DNA from: an uncultured Nioella sp.
GTDB lineage: Bacteria > Pseudomonadota > Alphaproteobacteria > Rhodobacterales > Rhodobacteraceae
NCBI GenBank assembly: GCA_947495575.1
Contig: CANLZL010000005.1
Span: 124,001-188,000 of the forward strand
Direction of reading: 5' to 3'
DNA: 64,000 nt
Made by a program: the position numbers and the translations under genes. The notes beneath the pieces were generated by a model. The model had not been told where the DNA came from. It searched no databases and saw only the letters and a list, made by a program, of their open reading frames with translations. Of the stretch, positions 1-9,479 are shown in pieces. How positions within the stretch are numbered: position 1 is the stretch's first letter; each line of letters starts with the position of its first letter.

Positions 1-389
1 GAAAAGCCATCGATCGGCTTGAAGTTCGCACGCTGCAATCAGTGCGCGCCAAGGTCGGCGGCTTGTCTGGTGGCCAACGACAGGCGATTGCAATCGCACG
101 CGCCGTGGGCGCGGAAAGCTCTGTTGTGATGCTGGACGAACCAACTGCAGCGCTTGGCGTTGCCCAGACCCGTCAGGTTCTGGAAGTTGTCAAAAGGCTG
201 CGCGAAACCAACCACGCTGTTGTCTATATCTCTCACAACATGCGCGACATTTTCGAAGTCTCTGACCGGATCTGTGTGCTGCGCCATGGCGCGAACGTGA
301 CCACCTACAAAACCTCAGAAACAGACCCAGACACAATCGTCGCCGCAATGACGCGCGGTTTAGACAACGAGGCCAAAAATGGAAACTGA
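1..389 (+). CDS. Sugar ABC transporter ATP-binding protein, C-terminal part (XylG/RbsA type)
   Basis: This is the last 128 codons of an ABC ATPase whose start lies before the window. The reading frame is open from position 3. Visible motifs are the ABC signature LSGGQRQ (about 60-81), Walker B with D-loop (VVMLDEPTAALG) and the H-switch histidine in YISHNM. The short tail after the H-switch shows that this is the final nucleotide-binding domain. It energises uptake of a sugar by the permease that follows. The permease start lies inside this gene (11 bp overlap), so the two are translationally linked. The substrate cannot be read from the sequence; the downstream oxidative genes suggest an aldose or sugar acid. 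Confidence 0.9.
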   Translation, partial: KAIDRLEVRTLQSVRAKVGGLSGGQRQAIAIARAVGAESSVVMLDEPTAALGVAQTRQVLEVVKRLRETNHAVVYISHNMRDIFEVSDRICVLRHGANVTTYKTSETDPDTIVAAMTRGLDNEAKNGN

Positions 390-1599
390 GGCGAAACTCT
401 CTTTTCTTGATCGATTTCGCGCCCTACGCGAAACTCAGTTCGGGTCCTTTGTCCCTGTATTGCTCGCGCTTGCTGCAATCTGGGGCTATTTCGGGCTTGC
501 CCTTCCGCTGTTCGATTTATTGACAGGTGAGGAAGAAACCTTCCGCGCGATCTTCCTGTCTCCGCGCAATATCTACAACTTATTCATGCAATCGGCTGTG
601 ATTGCGACCCTCGCCGTCGGTATCACTGTGGTACTACTCTTGGGCGACATCGACTTGTCCGCAGCTGCAACCGCAGGTGTGTGTGCGGCCCTTTTAGGCG
701 TGCTTGTTCTGGCCGGAGTTCCCGGTTGGACCGCTTGCCTGATCGTTATGGCTCTTGGCACATTCATGGGTGTGGCACAGGGCATTTTGGTGTCCTATGT
801 CGGCATCCCATCCTTTGTTGTGACCCTCGCGGGCTTGCTGGGCTTTCAAGGGCTGATGCAGAAGATTCTGCCGACCGGAAACCTGAATGTTGGCAATGAC
901 TTCGTGCGTGGGTTTGCACGCGTCCTCATCCCTGACATGTGGGGCCTTGCCCTGGGCGTATTGGTCGTCGTGGCATTTGCAGTGGCCAATTTGCGTCAAC
1001 AAGCACAACGTGGCACCCGCGGGCTTGAACGGGATACTCCCTTCGCCGTTTGGGGTCAGGTTATTGCCTTCGGTGTTATGGTAATCGCCGTTATCCTAAT
1101 CCTGAATTCCTATCGATCTTTGCCTCTGCTTTTGGTCTTGCTTGTCGGCATTACGGCCCTGTTGGGGTGGATCACTACCTCCACCCCCTTTGGTCGGTCG
1201 CTCTTTGCGGTCGGCGGCAATGCGGAAAGCGCCCGTCGGGTTGGGATGAAAGTCAAACGCATTCGCGTAGCCGCCTTCGGCATTGTTGGTCTTATGGCCG
1301 CCATTGGTGGCATTTTCGGGGCCTCGCGATTTGGCTCCGTGTCCTATACGGCGTTTGCTGGCGGTTCTTTGCTGTTGGAAGCCATCGGTGCAGCCGTGAT
1401 CGGCGGGACGTCGCTATTTGGTGGTCGTGGATCAGTTTGGAATGCCATTCTTGGCGCTTTGGTTATCGGTTCGCTTGGCAACGGTCTGGACCTGACCGGG
1501 GCAAGTGCAGCTGACAAGCTGATGGTCTCTGGTGCCATCCTGCTTCTGGCAGTGGCCATCGACGCGGTGTCCCGCGCTGATGCTGGTAGCGAACGGTAG
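379..1599 (+). CDS. Sugar ABC transporter permease (XylH/RbsC-like)
   Basis: This 406-residue polytopic inner-membrane protein belongs to the branched-chain/ribose-type permease family (BPD_transp_2). It has about ten hydrophobic segments, and the family signature region around residues 275-300 (FAVGGNAESARRVG) is clear. The segment GDIDLSAAATAG, near residue 90, is the conserved first-half motif of XylH-type sugar permeases. The start overlaps the end of the ATPase gene. No periplasmic binding protein is in view; it probably lies upstream of the window. XylH homology is recognised from family knowledge, while the transported sugar is unknown. Confidence 0.9.
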   Translation: METEAKLSFLDRFRALRETQFGSFVPVLLALAAIWGYFGLALPLFDLLTGEEETFRAIFLSPRNIYNLFMQSAVIATLAVGITVVLLLGDIDLSAAATAGVCAALLGVLVLAGVPGWTACLIVMALGTFMGVAQGILVSYVGIPSFVVTLAGLLGFQGLMQKILPTGNLNVGNDFVRGFARVLIPDMWGLALGVLVVVAFAVANLRQQAQRGTRGLERDTPFAVWGQVIAFGVMVIAVILILNSYRSLPLLLVLLVGITALLGWITTSTPFGRSLFAVGGNAESARRVGMKVKRIRVAAFGIVGLMAAIGGIFGASRFGSVSYTAFAGGSLLLEAIGAAVIGGTSLFGGRGSVWNAILGALVIGSLGNGLDLTGASAADKLMVSGAILLLAVAIDAVSRADAGSER

Positions 1600-1602
1600 G
1601 TG

Positions 1603-2076
1603 ATGAAGATGACAAATCTTTTTTCCGATCCCGAACGCGCGTTGCTCGACGCCATCCTTGCTGAACTCATTCCAGCCAATCCTGATCGCCGCATCCCTAA
1701 CGCGAGTGAAGCCGAAACCGCCGATTATCTGGCAAATCAAGCCCTGGCCAATGCAGGGTTTCAGGAACAAATCCGCGCCTTTCTCTCCCGGGCGCAATCT
1801 CTGGCGGGCGAAGTCAATACTGACTTCGTTCGCCAGCTGGAAACCGAACTACCTGAGGAATTTTCTGCCGTGCTGACGGAGACATATAAAGGTTACTACA
1901 GCCGCCCGGATATCCGTGCGAAGGTTGGCGTAGGGGCCCATCCCATCCACCCGGATGGCTATCCCGTTGCCCGCGAAACACCTGAATTCATGGATCAGCT
2001 AACCGCACCTGTGCGCGCGCGTGGCCCTATCTATCGCGACCCGACCGGACCGGGAGGACTTAACAATGGCAAATGA
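1603..2076 (+). CDS. Gluconate 2-dehydrogenase subunit 3 family protein (small subunit of a sugar dehydrogenase)
   Basis: This protein of about 157 residues is of the Gluconate_2-dh3 family, the small partner of FAD-dependent GMC sugar dehydrogenases. It has the typical N-terminal LLDAILAELIPAN segment followed by a helical body, and ends with an HPDGYPVARETP-type stretch. Family members usually carry a Tat signal peptide that carries the folded large subunit across the membrane. None is visible here: the protein begins directly with the mature-like domain. Starts are possible at 1600 (GTG), 1603 and 1609 (ATG). The end overlaps the next gene by 11 bp, which supports a 1:1 complex with the GMC subunit. 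Confidence 0.8.
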   Translation: MKMTNLFSDPERALLDAILAELIPANPDRRIPNASEAETADYLANQALANAGFQEQIRAFLSRAQSLAGEVNTDFVRQLETELPEEFSAVLTETYKGYYSRPDIRAKVGVGAHPIHPDGYPVARETPEFMDQLTAPVRARGPIYRDPTGPGGLNNGK

Positions 2077-3685
2077 ACCCGTTGATGTCCTGATTGTTGG
2101 CGCCGGTGCCTCTGGCGCAGCAATTGCATGGTCCTTGCTGGAAACCCGGATGCGAATTCTCTGCCTCGAGCAGGGCGACCATCTGGCTGACAAAGATTTC
2201 CCATCGCGACGTGAAGATTACGAACTGGCGCGCTATGGAGAGTTTTCCTGCGATCCAAATGTCCGTAATTTGAAGCAGGACTATCCGATCAATTCCAAAG
2301 ATAGCTGCATCACACCCGTAAACTGGAATGGGGTCGGTGGATCGACCATCAATTTCCTTGGCCATTGGCCTCGTCTGCGCCCCTCAGATTTCAGGACGCG
2401 CAGCCTTGATGGGGTCGGAGAGGATTGGCCGGTGGATTACCACACGCTTGCGCCGTTCTACGACATGAATGATGCAGTGACCGGCGTTTCTGGTCTGGGC
2501 GGCAACCCGGCCTATCCGGATTACACCCCTGCCCTGCCCCCAATTCCAATTGGCAAGCTTGGACAGACGCTGGCCAAAGGCTGCAATGAACTGGGCTGGC
2601 ATTGGTGGCCATCCGATGTTTCGATCCTTAGCCAAGACCATGATGGCCGCCAGAAATGTGTGAATGCTGGCACCTGTGATTTGGGTTGCGCTGCTGGCGC
2701 CAAGGGGGGAACCAACTTTACATACTGGCCCATGCTTGAAAATGCTGGTGTCGAGTTGCGCACCAACTCGCGTGTGCGTGAGATCCTGATTGATGAGGAT
2801 ACCGGCTTTGCAACCGGTGTTCTGTACCACGGGGCGGACGGCCAGCTACACGAACAAAAGGCTGAATTGGTTATCGTGGCTTGCAATGGGGTAGGCACTC
2901 CACGGCTGTTGCTCAACTCGAAATCCAAGCTCTTCCCAGATGGGTTGGCAAACCGGTCCGGCATGGTTGGCAAAAACCTTATGTTCCATCCATTGACCGG
3001 CGTGTCGGGTGTCTTTGATGAACCGATGAAAGGTCATGAAGGGCCGATGGCCTGCTCGATCCTCAGTCAGGAATTCTACGAATCCGACCCCGCAAGGGGC
3101 TTTGCAAGGGGCTACGGCCTGCATTCTGGGCGCTCAACCACTCCGATGACCTATGCTCTTGGGGGTTATGGCATAGACAATCCCATCCCCTGGGGGGCGG
3201 AACATCGTGAGATTATGGATACGGTCTATCCTTACCTTGCCGGGTTCACAGTCGTAGCAGAAGACCTTCCCGAGGAGCACAACTGCGTTACCCTTGACCC
3301 TGAGCTAACAGACAGTGACGGCATCCCTGCCCCGAAGATCACTTACAAGCTGGGCGATAACACGCGCGCAATGCTGAAACATGGTGAGGCCAGGGCCGCG
3401 GAGATCCTGATGGCCGCCGGGGCCAAGCGCGTCTTGACCAAAGGCACCGATGACGTGTGGTGGCGTGCGGGCTGGCACCAGATGGGTACTTGCCGAATGG
3501 GCAATGACCCTGAAACCTCCGTGGTGAACGGCTGGGGACGGTCGCATGACGTGAAGAACCTCTTCATCGTTGATGGTTCGATTTTCGCTACGGCCGGTGC
3601 CGTAAACCCGACATCCACCATTCAAGCGCTGGCACTTTATGTTGGGGACAGCATCAAGACCAACATAGCAACTCTATTCGATTGA
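2066..3685 (+). CDS. FAD-dependent GMC oxidoreductase, sugar dehydrogenase large subunit with probable 3Fe-4S motif
   Basis: This 539-residue GMC flavoprotein starts at the ATG behind a GGGAGG ribosome site (2052-2057). The open frame extends further upstream, but that part lies inside the previous gene. The FAD Rossmann motif GAGASG is at residues 12-17, with the ribose-binding acid in CLEQGD near 35. The C-terminal catalytic pair is His471 (WHQMGTCRMG) and Asn514 (AVNPTSTI). Cys198, Cys204 and Cys208 form C-x5-C-x3-C, the spacing described for the 3Fe-4S ligands in the Burkholderia FAD-glucose dehydrogenase alpha subunit. It probably oxidises a sugar to a lactone or keto-sugar. No signal peptide and no cytochrome c subunit gene are seen here. 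Confidence 0.85.
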   Translation: MANEPVDVLIVGAGASGAAIAWSLLETRMRILCLEQGDHLADKDFPSRREDYELARYGEFSCDPNVRNLKQDYPINSKDSCITPVNWNGVGGSTINFLGHWPRLRPSDFRTRSLDGVGEDWPVDYHTLAPFYDMNDAVTGVSGLGGNPAYPDYTPALPPIPIGKLGQTLAKGCNELGWHWWPSDVSILSQDHDGRQKCVNAGTCDLGCAAGAKGGTNFTYWPMLENAGVELRTNSRVREILIDEDTGFATGVLYHGADGQLHEQKAELVIVACNGVGTPRLLLNSKSKLFPDGLANRSGMVGKNLMFHPLTGVSGVFDEPMKGHEGPMACSILSQEFYESDPARGFARGYGLHSGRSTTPMTYALGGYGIDNPIPWGAEHREIMDTVYPYLAGFTVVAEDLPEEHNCVTLDPELTDSDGIPAPKITYKLGDNTRAMLKHGEARAAEILMAAGAKRVLTKGTDDVWWRAGWHQMGTCRMGNDPETSVVNGWGRSHDVKNLFIVDGSIFATAGAVNPTSTIQALALYVGDSIKTNIATLFD

Positions 3686-3693
3686 GGTCGTCC

Positions 3694-5154
3694 ATGAACT
3701 TTCCCACAAAAATTTATGTCGACGGTGAACTCTGCGAGGGGACCGGCCGCAAGGACGTCGAGAATCCGGCGACCGAGGAGGTCATCGCGACAGTCACGAC
3801 TGCCGGATTTGAAGATGCCGATCGTGCCCTTCAATCGGCCAAAAAGGCCTTCCCGAAATTGGCGGCGACATCCGTTGCCGAGCGTCAGGGCTGGATGCGA
3901 AAACTGCGCGATGAAGTGGTCGCACAGGAAGAGTTCCTACGCGATTGCATCCACCACGAGATGGGCAAGCCGTGGGAACAAACCCATGAAGACTGGGATC
4001 GACTGGTTGTCTCGCTTGAATATTACGCCGAAGAAATCGCCCGTATGCACGACCAAACCCTGGTCGACCGGGCTGGAACCCATAGCCACCGAATGGTCCA
4101 TGAACCTGCCGGAGTGGCGCTGGCCTTTTTGGCCTGGAACTTTCCGCTATTGAACCTTGCTTTCAAAATCGGCCCTGCAATGGCCGCGGGTTGTCCGATC
4201 ATTATCCGCCCGTCGGACGCGACGCCCCTATCGGCCTATGCCGTCGGAATGCTGTGCGAAAAGATTGGTCTTCCAAAAGGGGTCGTGCAAATTCTGTGCA
4301 CAGACGGGTATGGTGTAGCAGATGCGCTGACGGCCTCAACCATTCCGCAAGTGGTGACACTGATTGGATCGACAAAAACCGGTCAACACATCATGCGCAC
4401 CGGCGCGACCTCGATCAAAAGATACTCGATGGAACTGGGCGGTAACGCTCCGGTTCTGGTTCTGGATGATGCCGATCTGGATTTGGCGGCCGACATTGTC
4501 TGCGGTGTGAAGTATTCGAATGCCGGTCAGATCTGTGTGTCACCCAACCGGGTTTTCGTGGCCGGTGCAGTTCGGGAAGCCTTCACCGAAAAAGTTGTTG
4601 CCAGGGCGAAGGCGGCGAAAGTCGGTTTCGGAAAAACGGCCGATATCACTACAGGGCCGGTCATAGATGGTCGTGCGTGGAAACGTCTAAAAGGGCTCGT
4701 CGATTCCGCTGTGGCCGATGGCGCGACATTGCTTGCTGGCGGAGACCGTCCTGCACATCTGAATATAGGGCACTATCTGGCTCCAACCGTGTTGGATAAT
4801 GTGACCGAAACAATGGATGTCTACCGGCAGGAAACCTTTGGGCCCATCGTCAGCTTGATTCCATTTGAGGATGAAGCCCGTCTGCTGGAGATGGCCAATG
4901 ACTGCGAAGAAGGCGGCCTGACCGCATACATCTTTAGCCGCGATTTGGCCCGTGCCGAAACCTACGCAGCTGGACTTCGCTACGGCGAGGTCCAAATAAA
5001 TGGCGTGAAATATGATATCGACCTGCCTCATGGTGGGATTGGGCAATCCGGGATCGGGCATGATTGTTCAACTTTGGCCCTGCATGACTACCTAGTGCAA
5101 AAGCGGATCACGCGGGCGCTGGATAATAACAATTTCGAGGGGGTAAACGCATGA
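3694..5154 (+). CDS. NAD(P)-dependent aldehyde dehydrogenase
   Basis: This 486-residue aldehyde dehydrogenase starts at ATG 3694 with GAGG seven bases upstream. The frame opens at a TTG overlapping the previous stop, but that start has no ribosome site. Catalytic residues are visible: Asn149 in WNFPLLN, Glu247 in MELGGN and the nucleophile Cys281 in NAGQICVSPNR. The family covers succinate-, lactaldehyde- and alpha-ketoglutarate-semialdehyde dehydrogenases. In this operon a role late in an oxidative sugar pathway, oxidising a semialdehyde or aldehyde intermediate, is the most economical inference. It overlaps the next gene by 4 bp. Confidence 0.9.
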   Translation: MNFPTKIYVDGELCEGTGRKDVENPATEEVIATVTTAGFEDADRALQSAKKAFPKLAATSVAERQGWMRKLRDEVVAQEEFLRDCIHHEMGKPWEQTHEDWDRLVVSLEYYAEEIARMHDQTLVDRAGTHSHRMVHEPAGVALAFLAWNFPLLNLAFKIGPAMAAGCPIIIRPSDATPLSAYAVGMLCEKIGLPKGVVQILCTDGYGVADALTASTIPQVVTLIGSTKTGQHIMRTGATSIKRYSMELGGNAPVLVLDDADLDLAADIVCGVKYSNAGQICVSPNRVFVAGAVREAFTEKVVARAKAAKVGFGKTADITTGPVIDGRAWKRLKGLVDSAVADGATLLAGGDRPAHLNIGHYLAPTVLDNVTETMDVYRQETFGPIVSLIPFEDEARLLEMANDCEEGGLTAYIFSRDLARAETYAAGLRYGEVQINGVKYDIDLPHGGIGQSGIGHDCSTLALHDYLVQKRITRALDNNNFEGVNA

Positions 5155-6320
5155 AGATCACAAAGATTACCAGTCATGTGCTGCAGTACGATCTTCCGGA
5201 GGAACTCGGGTATTCGCAACAATACTACGCGAAACGCTCTGCCCATATCGTCGAAGTCGAAACCGATGAGGGGATCACCGGATGGGGTGAATGCTTTGGA
5301 CCCGGAAATGTTGCCATAGCGAATAAGGGCATTGTCGAAAAAGTCATCCAGCCAATGATCCTTGGTGATGACCCTCTAGATCGAGATGTAATCTGGCACA
5401 AAGTGTATAATCTTCTGCGGGACCACGGTCAGAAAGGGATGCCGCTGCAGTCCCTGTCGGGCGTGGATATCGCACTTTGGGACATCGCCGGTAAAGTTGC
5501 TGGTCTACCTCTTCACAAACTGATTGGCGGGGCACACCGAACAAAAGTGAAGGCCTACGGCTATGGCATGATGCTGAAGCGCGAAAGCGTCGACGATCAT
5601 GTTGCACGCTTCAAAGATGAAGCTGCAGAAATTCTCGATATGGGCTTCGTTGCAACAAAGATGAAAGTTGGCCTAGGCCCCAAGAACGATGTAAGGGCAT
5701 GCGAAGCCGTGGCAGCAGGTGTCAGCGATCGTGGTCAATTCATGGTGGATGCCAACCATTGCTACACCACATCTGACGCCTTCTACGTTGGGCGGGCATT
5801 GGACGAGATGGGCGCTTATTGGTTTGAAGAACCCGTCGCTCCCGAAGATTTGGATGGCTATCGCGAATTGCGGGCGGCCCTTTCGGTAAATATCTCAGGC
5901 GGCGAGGCGGAGTTTAATCGGTGGGGATGGCGACAGATCCTGGAGAATCGGGGATTGGATATCGCTCAGCCCGAAGTTTGCGCCTTGGGCGGCATCACCG
6001 AATATCTGCGAGTTCTTGCTCTCTGCCACGCCCATTTCACGCCGGTGATCAATCACGTCTGGGGCTCAGCCGTTGCTGTTGCAACCAATCTGCATTTGCT
6101 GGCAGCCATGCCGCCCCTTCCGGGCGGTTTGAACCCATGGGAACCCATGCTGGAGTTTGACACAACAGATAATAAGTTCCGCGATCAGCTTCTTCGTGAA
6201 CCCTTGGACATTCAGGGACAAGTCAAATCGGGCGATGGCCTGGTCTCGGTGCCTACCGGAAATGGGATCGGCGTCGAACCAGACCGTGACTTCTTGCGTG
6301 CATACGCGATCGATCTTTGA
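5151..6320 (+). CDS. Mandelate racemase/muconate lactonizing enzyme family protein, D-galactarolactone cycloisomerase-like
   Basis: This is a 389-residue enolase-superfamily enzyme. The N-terminal capping domain carries GWGECFGP, and the barrel has K170-M-K172, the metal ligands D200 (MVDANH), E226 or E227 (WFEEPV) and E252 (ISGGEAE), and H302 (INHVWGSA). The Lys-x-Lys and His pattern is that of the mandelate racemase subgroup. From memory of the family, the stretches around LRDHGQKG and SGVDIALWDIAGK resemble Agrobacterium D-galactarolactone cycloisomerase. A sugar-acid dehydratase is the alternative. It is the last gene of the operon and is followed by a terminator. Confidence 0.8.
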   Translation: MKITKITSHVLQYDLPEELGYSQQYYAKRSAHIVEVETDEGITGWGECFGPGNVAIANKGIVEKVIQPMILGDDPLDRDVIWHKVYNLLRDHGQKGMPLQSLSGVDIALWDIAGKVAGLPLHKLIGGAHRTKVKAYGYGMMLKRESVDDHVARFKDEAAEILDMGFVATKMKVGLGPKNDVRACEAVAAGVSDRGQFMVDANHCYTTSDAFYVGRALDEMGAYWFEEPVAPEDLDGYRELRAALSVNISGGEAEFNRWGWRQILENRGLDIAQPEVCALGGITEYLRVLALCHAHFTPVINHVWGSAVAVATNLHLLAAMPPLPGGLNPWEPMLEFDTTDNKFRDQLLREPLDIQGQVKSGDGLVSVPTGNGIGVEPDRDFLRAYAIDL

Positions 6321-6420
6321 TCGGTACCAAATGGACGAAGGACGTGGGTCAGAATTCGACCCGATAGCACCTCGCGCCACTACCCCCCTTGCCGGCGCGC
6401 GTTCCCATAACCAAACTCAA

Positions 6421-6448
6421 AACCCGCGCAGATTAGGCGCGGGTTTTT
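6421..6448 (+). terminator. Rho-independent terminator of the sugar operon
   Basis: The 9-bp stem AACCCGCGC/GCGCGGGTT (6421-6429 with 6437-6445) is followed by a T run. It lies about 100 bp after the last operon gene. The 294 bp between that gene and icd holds nothing else recognised. Confidence 0.85.
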
Positions 6449-6614
6449 CTTGCCGTGCGGGTTTGTCCAGTTGATTTTCGTTGGCATCTGGTCTAGGCGG
6501 CGCATAGCGACAATCACGGGCTAACCCGGTTGTGGCGCGATACCGGAACGGGCACCCCGCCGGACGTGCGCATGACCACAAGGAATTCCACACTCTTAAA
6601 AAAGGTCAAACATT

Positions 6615-8831
6615 ATGAGCGATGCAAACCGTCCCGACATATTGTATACCATTGTAGACGAAGCGCCAGAACTGGCCAGCGCGTCTTTCCTGCCGATCAT
6701 CAAGACCTTCGCTTCCGCCGCGGGTGTTTCGGTCGGAACCAAGGACATTTCGCTTGCCGGCCGCATCATTTCGACCTTTCCCGAGTTCTTGACCGAGGAA
6801 CAGCGTCAATCCGATGACCTGGCCGATCTTGGCCAGTTGGTGAAGACGCCAACGGCCAATGTCATCAAGCTTCCTAATATCTCGGCCTCTGTGCCTCAAC
6901 TAACCGCAGCGGTCGCTGAACTGCAGGCCAAAGGCTACGCGCTGCCGGACTATCCTGAGGATCCCTCTACCGACGAAGAAAAGGCCATCCGCGCAAAATA
7001 TGACACCATCAAAGGCTCTGCCGTGAACCCGGTGCTGCGCGAAGGCAACTCAGACCGCCGCTCAGCCAAAGCCGTCAAAAACTACGCGCAAAACAATCCG
7101 CATTCGATGGGCACGTGGTCCGCTGACAGCAAAACCAGAGTCAGCTCGATGCCCGGCAATGATTTCTACGCAAATGAGAAATCGGCAACGATCACAGCTT
7201 CGCAAGCTGGCGACGCACGAATTGAATTTGTCGGCAAGGACGGTGCTGCCACTGTCCTGAAGGATGGCTGGACGCTGGAAGAAGGCACCGTAGCAGATGC
7301 GACCTTCATGTCCGCAAAGGCCCTTGGTGGGTTTCTTGCCGATGCCATCGAAGACACAAAAGCAGATGGTACCATGTTCTCCTTGCACATGAAGGCCACG
7401 ATGATGAAGGTTTCAGACCCGATCATCTTTGGCCATGCCGTCAAAGCATGGCTCGGCCCAGTGTGGGAAAAACATGGTGAAGCGATTGCGGCCGCCGGTG
7501 GATCGCCAAATTCCGGCTTGGCTGACGTTCTGGCCGCCATCGACAGCATGGGCAATGCCGCCGAAATTAAGGCAGAGATTGCTGCACTGGATCGCCCGTC
7601 CATGTACATGGTCGACAGCGACAAGGGCATCACCAACCTGCATGTGCCGTCTGATGTGATTATCGACGCCTCGATGCCTGCCGTGATCCGCGCAGGTGGT
7701 AAAGGTTGGGACGAAACCGGCGCCAAGGGCGACACCAATTGCGTAATCCCCGACCGCTGCTATTCCACGATCTATGACGAATCGATCAAGTTTTTCAAAG
7801 CCAATGGGGCGCTTGATCCGTCAACTGCCGGTGCGGTCGCCAATGTGGGCCTGATGGCGCAGAAAGCCGAAGAATACGGCTCTCACCCAACCACGTTCGA
7901 AGCCCCCGCGGATGGCACCATCCGCGTCGTGCTGGCCAATGGCGAAACGCTGCACAGCCATGATGTTGAGGCGGGCGATATTTGGCGGTCCTGTACTGTT
8001 AAGAAGGCTCCGATTGAGAACTGGATCGAACTGGCAATGGATCGTCAGCGGCTGACAGGCTCTGAGGCGATCTTCTGGCTGGACGCCGATCGCGCCCATG
8101 ATGCGCAATTGATCGAATACGTGGTCCCCGCCCTGGAAGCCGCCGGTGTGGCGGACAAGTTCCAGATCATGGCCCCCCGTGAAGCGACTGCACAATCTTT
8201 GAAAACGATCACCGCTGGCAATGACTCGATCGCCATCACCGGCAACGTATTGCGCGACTACCTGACCGACCTTTTCCCGATCCTCGAGCTTGGCACCTCT
8301 GCCAAGATGCTGTCGATCGTCAAACTGATGAAAGGCGGCGGCCTGTTTGAGACCGGCGCGGGCGGCTCGGCCCCGAAACACGTGCAGCAGTTGGTTGAAG
8401 AAAGCCACTTGCGGTGGGATTCGATGGGCGAATTCTGCGCCCTGGGCGAATCGCTGAAATTCCTGGCGGACAGCCGTGGCAATGCCAAGGCGGGAGTACT
8501 GGGCGACGCGGCAGATGTCGCAACACAAGGCATCCTCGACAATAACAAGTCACCAAGCCGCAAAGTCGGAGAGCCGGACAACCGCGACAGCCACTATTGG
8601 TTTGCACGGTATTGGGCAGAAGCCCTTGCCGCACAGACCGACGATGCTGACCTTTCTGCACATTTTGCTCCGATCGCCAAAGCTTTGGTGGATGGCGAGG
8701 CTGCAATCCTGGCAGAGCTGGCCGCCGCGCAGGGCGCGCCTGCAGACCTTGGTGGGTATTTCAAAACAGATCCGGCCAAAACAGCCGCTGTTATGCGCCC
8801 GTCTGCGACATTGAACGCAATAATCGACTGA
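6615..8831 (+). CDS. icd: Isocitrate dehydrogenase (NADP+), monomeric type
   Basis: This 738-residue protein is full length for the monomeric isocitrate dehydrogenase family, which is unrelated in length to the dimeric 400-residue type. It begins near [20 protein letters not shown] and contains the family stretches [19 protein letters not shown]-(Asn-Pro) near residue 140, [10 protein letters not shown] near 180 and [14 protein letters not shown] near 580. It catalyses the NADP-dependent oxidative decarboxylation of isocitrate to 2-oxoglutarate in the TCA cycle, in the cytoplasm. It is a single-gene unit with its own terminator, converging on ridA. Confidence 0.97.
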   Translation: MSDANRPDILYTIVDEAPELASASFLPIIKTFASAAGVSVGTKDISLAGRIISTFPEFLTEEQRQSDDLADLGQLVKTPTANVIKLPNISASVPQLTAAVAELQAKGYALPDYPEDPSTDEEKAIRAKYDTIKGSAVNPVLREGNSDRRSAKAVKNYAQNNPHSMGTWSADSKTRVSSMPGNDFYANEKSATITASQAGDARIEFVGKDGAATVLKDGWTLEEGTVADATFMSAKALGGFLADAIEDTKADGTMFSLHMKATMMKVSDPIIFGHAVKAWLGPVWEKHGEAIAAAGGSPNSGLADVLAAIDSMGNAAEIKAEIAALDRPSMYMVDSDKGITNLHVPSDVIIDASMPAVIRAGGKGWDETGAKGDTNCVIPDRCYSTIYDESIKFFKANGALDPSTAGAVANVGLMAQKAEEYGSHPTTFEAPADGTIRVVLANGETLHSHDVEAGDIWRSCTVKKAPIENWIELAMDRQRLTGSEAIFWLDADRAHDAQLIEYVVPALEAAGVADKFQIMAPREATAQSLKTITAGNDSIAITGNVLRDYLTDLFPILELGTSAKMLSIVKLMKGGGLFETGAGGSAPKHVQQLVEESHLRWDSMGEFCALGESLKFLADSRGNAKAGVLGDAADVATQGILDNNKSPSRKVGEPDNRDSHYWFARYWAEALAAQTDDADLSAHFAPIAKALVDGEAAILAELAAAQGAPADLGGYFKTDPAKTAAVMRPSATLNAIID

Positions 8832-8850
8832 TTGGTCGTTAGAAAGGAAA

Positions 8851-8884
8851 GGACCGCAAAGCCAGGCTTTGCGGTCCTTTTTCG
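8851..8884. terminator. Bidirectional terminator between icd and ridA
   Basis: A near-perfect 12-bp stem, GGACCGCAAAGC with GCTTTGCGGTCC, runs from 8851 to 8877. A-rich sequence precedes it and a T run follows it, so it can serve both converging genes. Confidence 0.9.
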
Positions 8885-8893
8885 TTTTGAGGA

Positions 8894-9241
8894 TCACTTG
8901 GCGGCGGTCACCAAGAACTCAACCAAGAATTCAGGCCTGGCCAACTTCGCTTCCCCGCAGGCGCGTGCGGGTGCGTGACCCTCTGGCACCCAGGCGTCCC
9001 AAACCGCATTCATCTCTGCGAAATCCGAAATATCTGCCAACCAAATCGTCGTTTGCAGAATGCGGGTCTTGTCCGATCCCGCGTCAGCCAGGAGCGCGTC
9101 GACCTTGGCAAGACAATCCTGAGTTTGCTGCGTAACGCTTGCGCCCTCTGTTCCAACTTGTCCGGCCAAATAAATCGTGTCGCCATGCATAACAATTTGG
9201 CTCATGCGCTGACCTGTCTGCATTCTGATAATGTCTGTCAT
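8894..9241 (-). CDS. RidA family protein (enamine/imine deaminase-like)
   Basis: This 115-residue YjgF/YER057c/UK114 protein starts at ATG 9241, preceded by AGGAG (complement of CTCCT at 9247-9251). The longer open frame upstream has no family similarity. The family features IYLAGQVG near residue 24, the repeated internal [21 protein letters not shown]-type helix (given here only in outline) and the C-terminal arginine region AAR-type ([14 protein letters not shown]) are visible. RidA proteins hydrolyse reactive 2-aminoacrylate-type enamines, though this subgroup's substrate is not certain. It is a single gene convergent with icd. Confidence 0.85.
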   Translation of the reverse strand: MTDIIRMQTGQRMSQIVMHGDTIYLAGQVGTEGASVTQQTQDCLAKVDALLADAGSDKTRILQTTIWLADISDFAEMNAVWDAWVPEGHAPARACGEAKLARPEFLVEFLVTAAK

Positions 9242-9479
9242 GGAATTCTCCTGAACGTTTGTCCCAGTCTCCTTGCGCTGCTGCTGCGTCGTGGCCAAGC
9301 GCTTTCTGTCTTCAATGTATGAAAATTCTGCATTCGGTTTGAGGCCGCAGGCATGGGGTGCACTCTGAAAGAACGCAGCACCCCAAAAAGGTAAGAAATA
9401 TGATAAGGTGAACCAGGGGTTTATTCGAAGACGGGGTCGAGATTTTCGACGCCCATCGCTGCACGCGGGAGACATCGAA

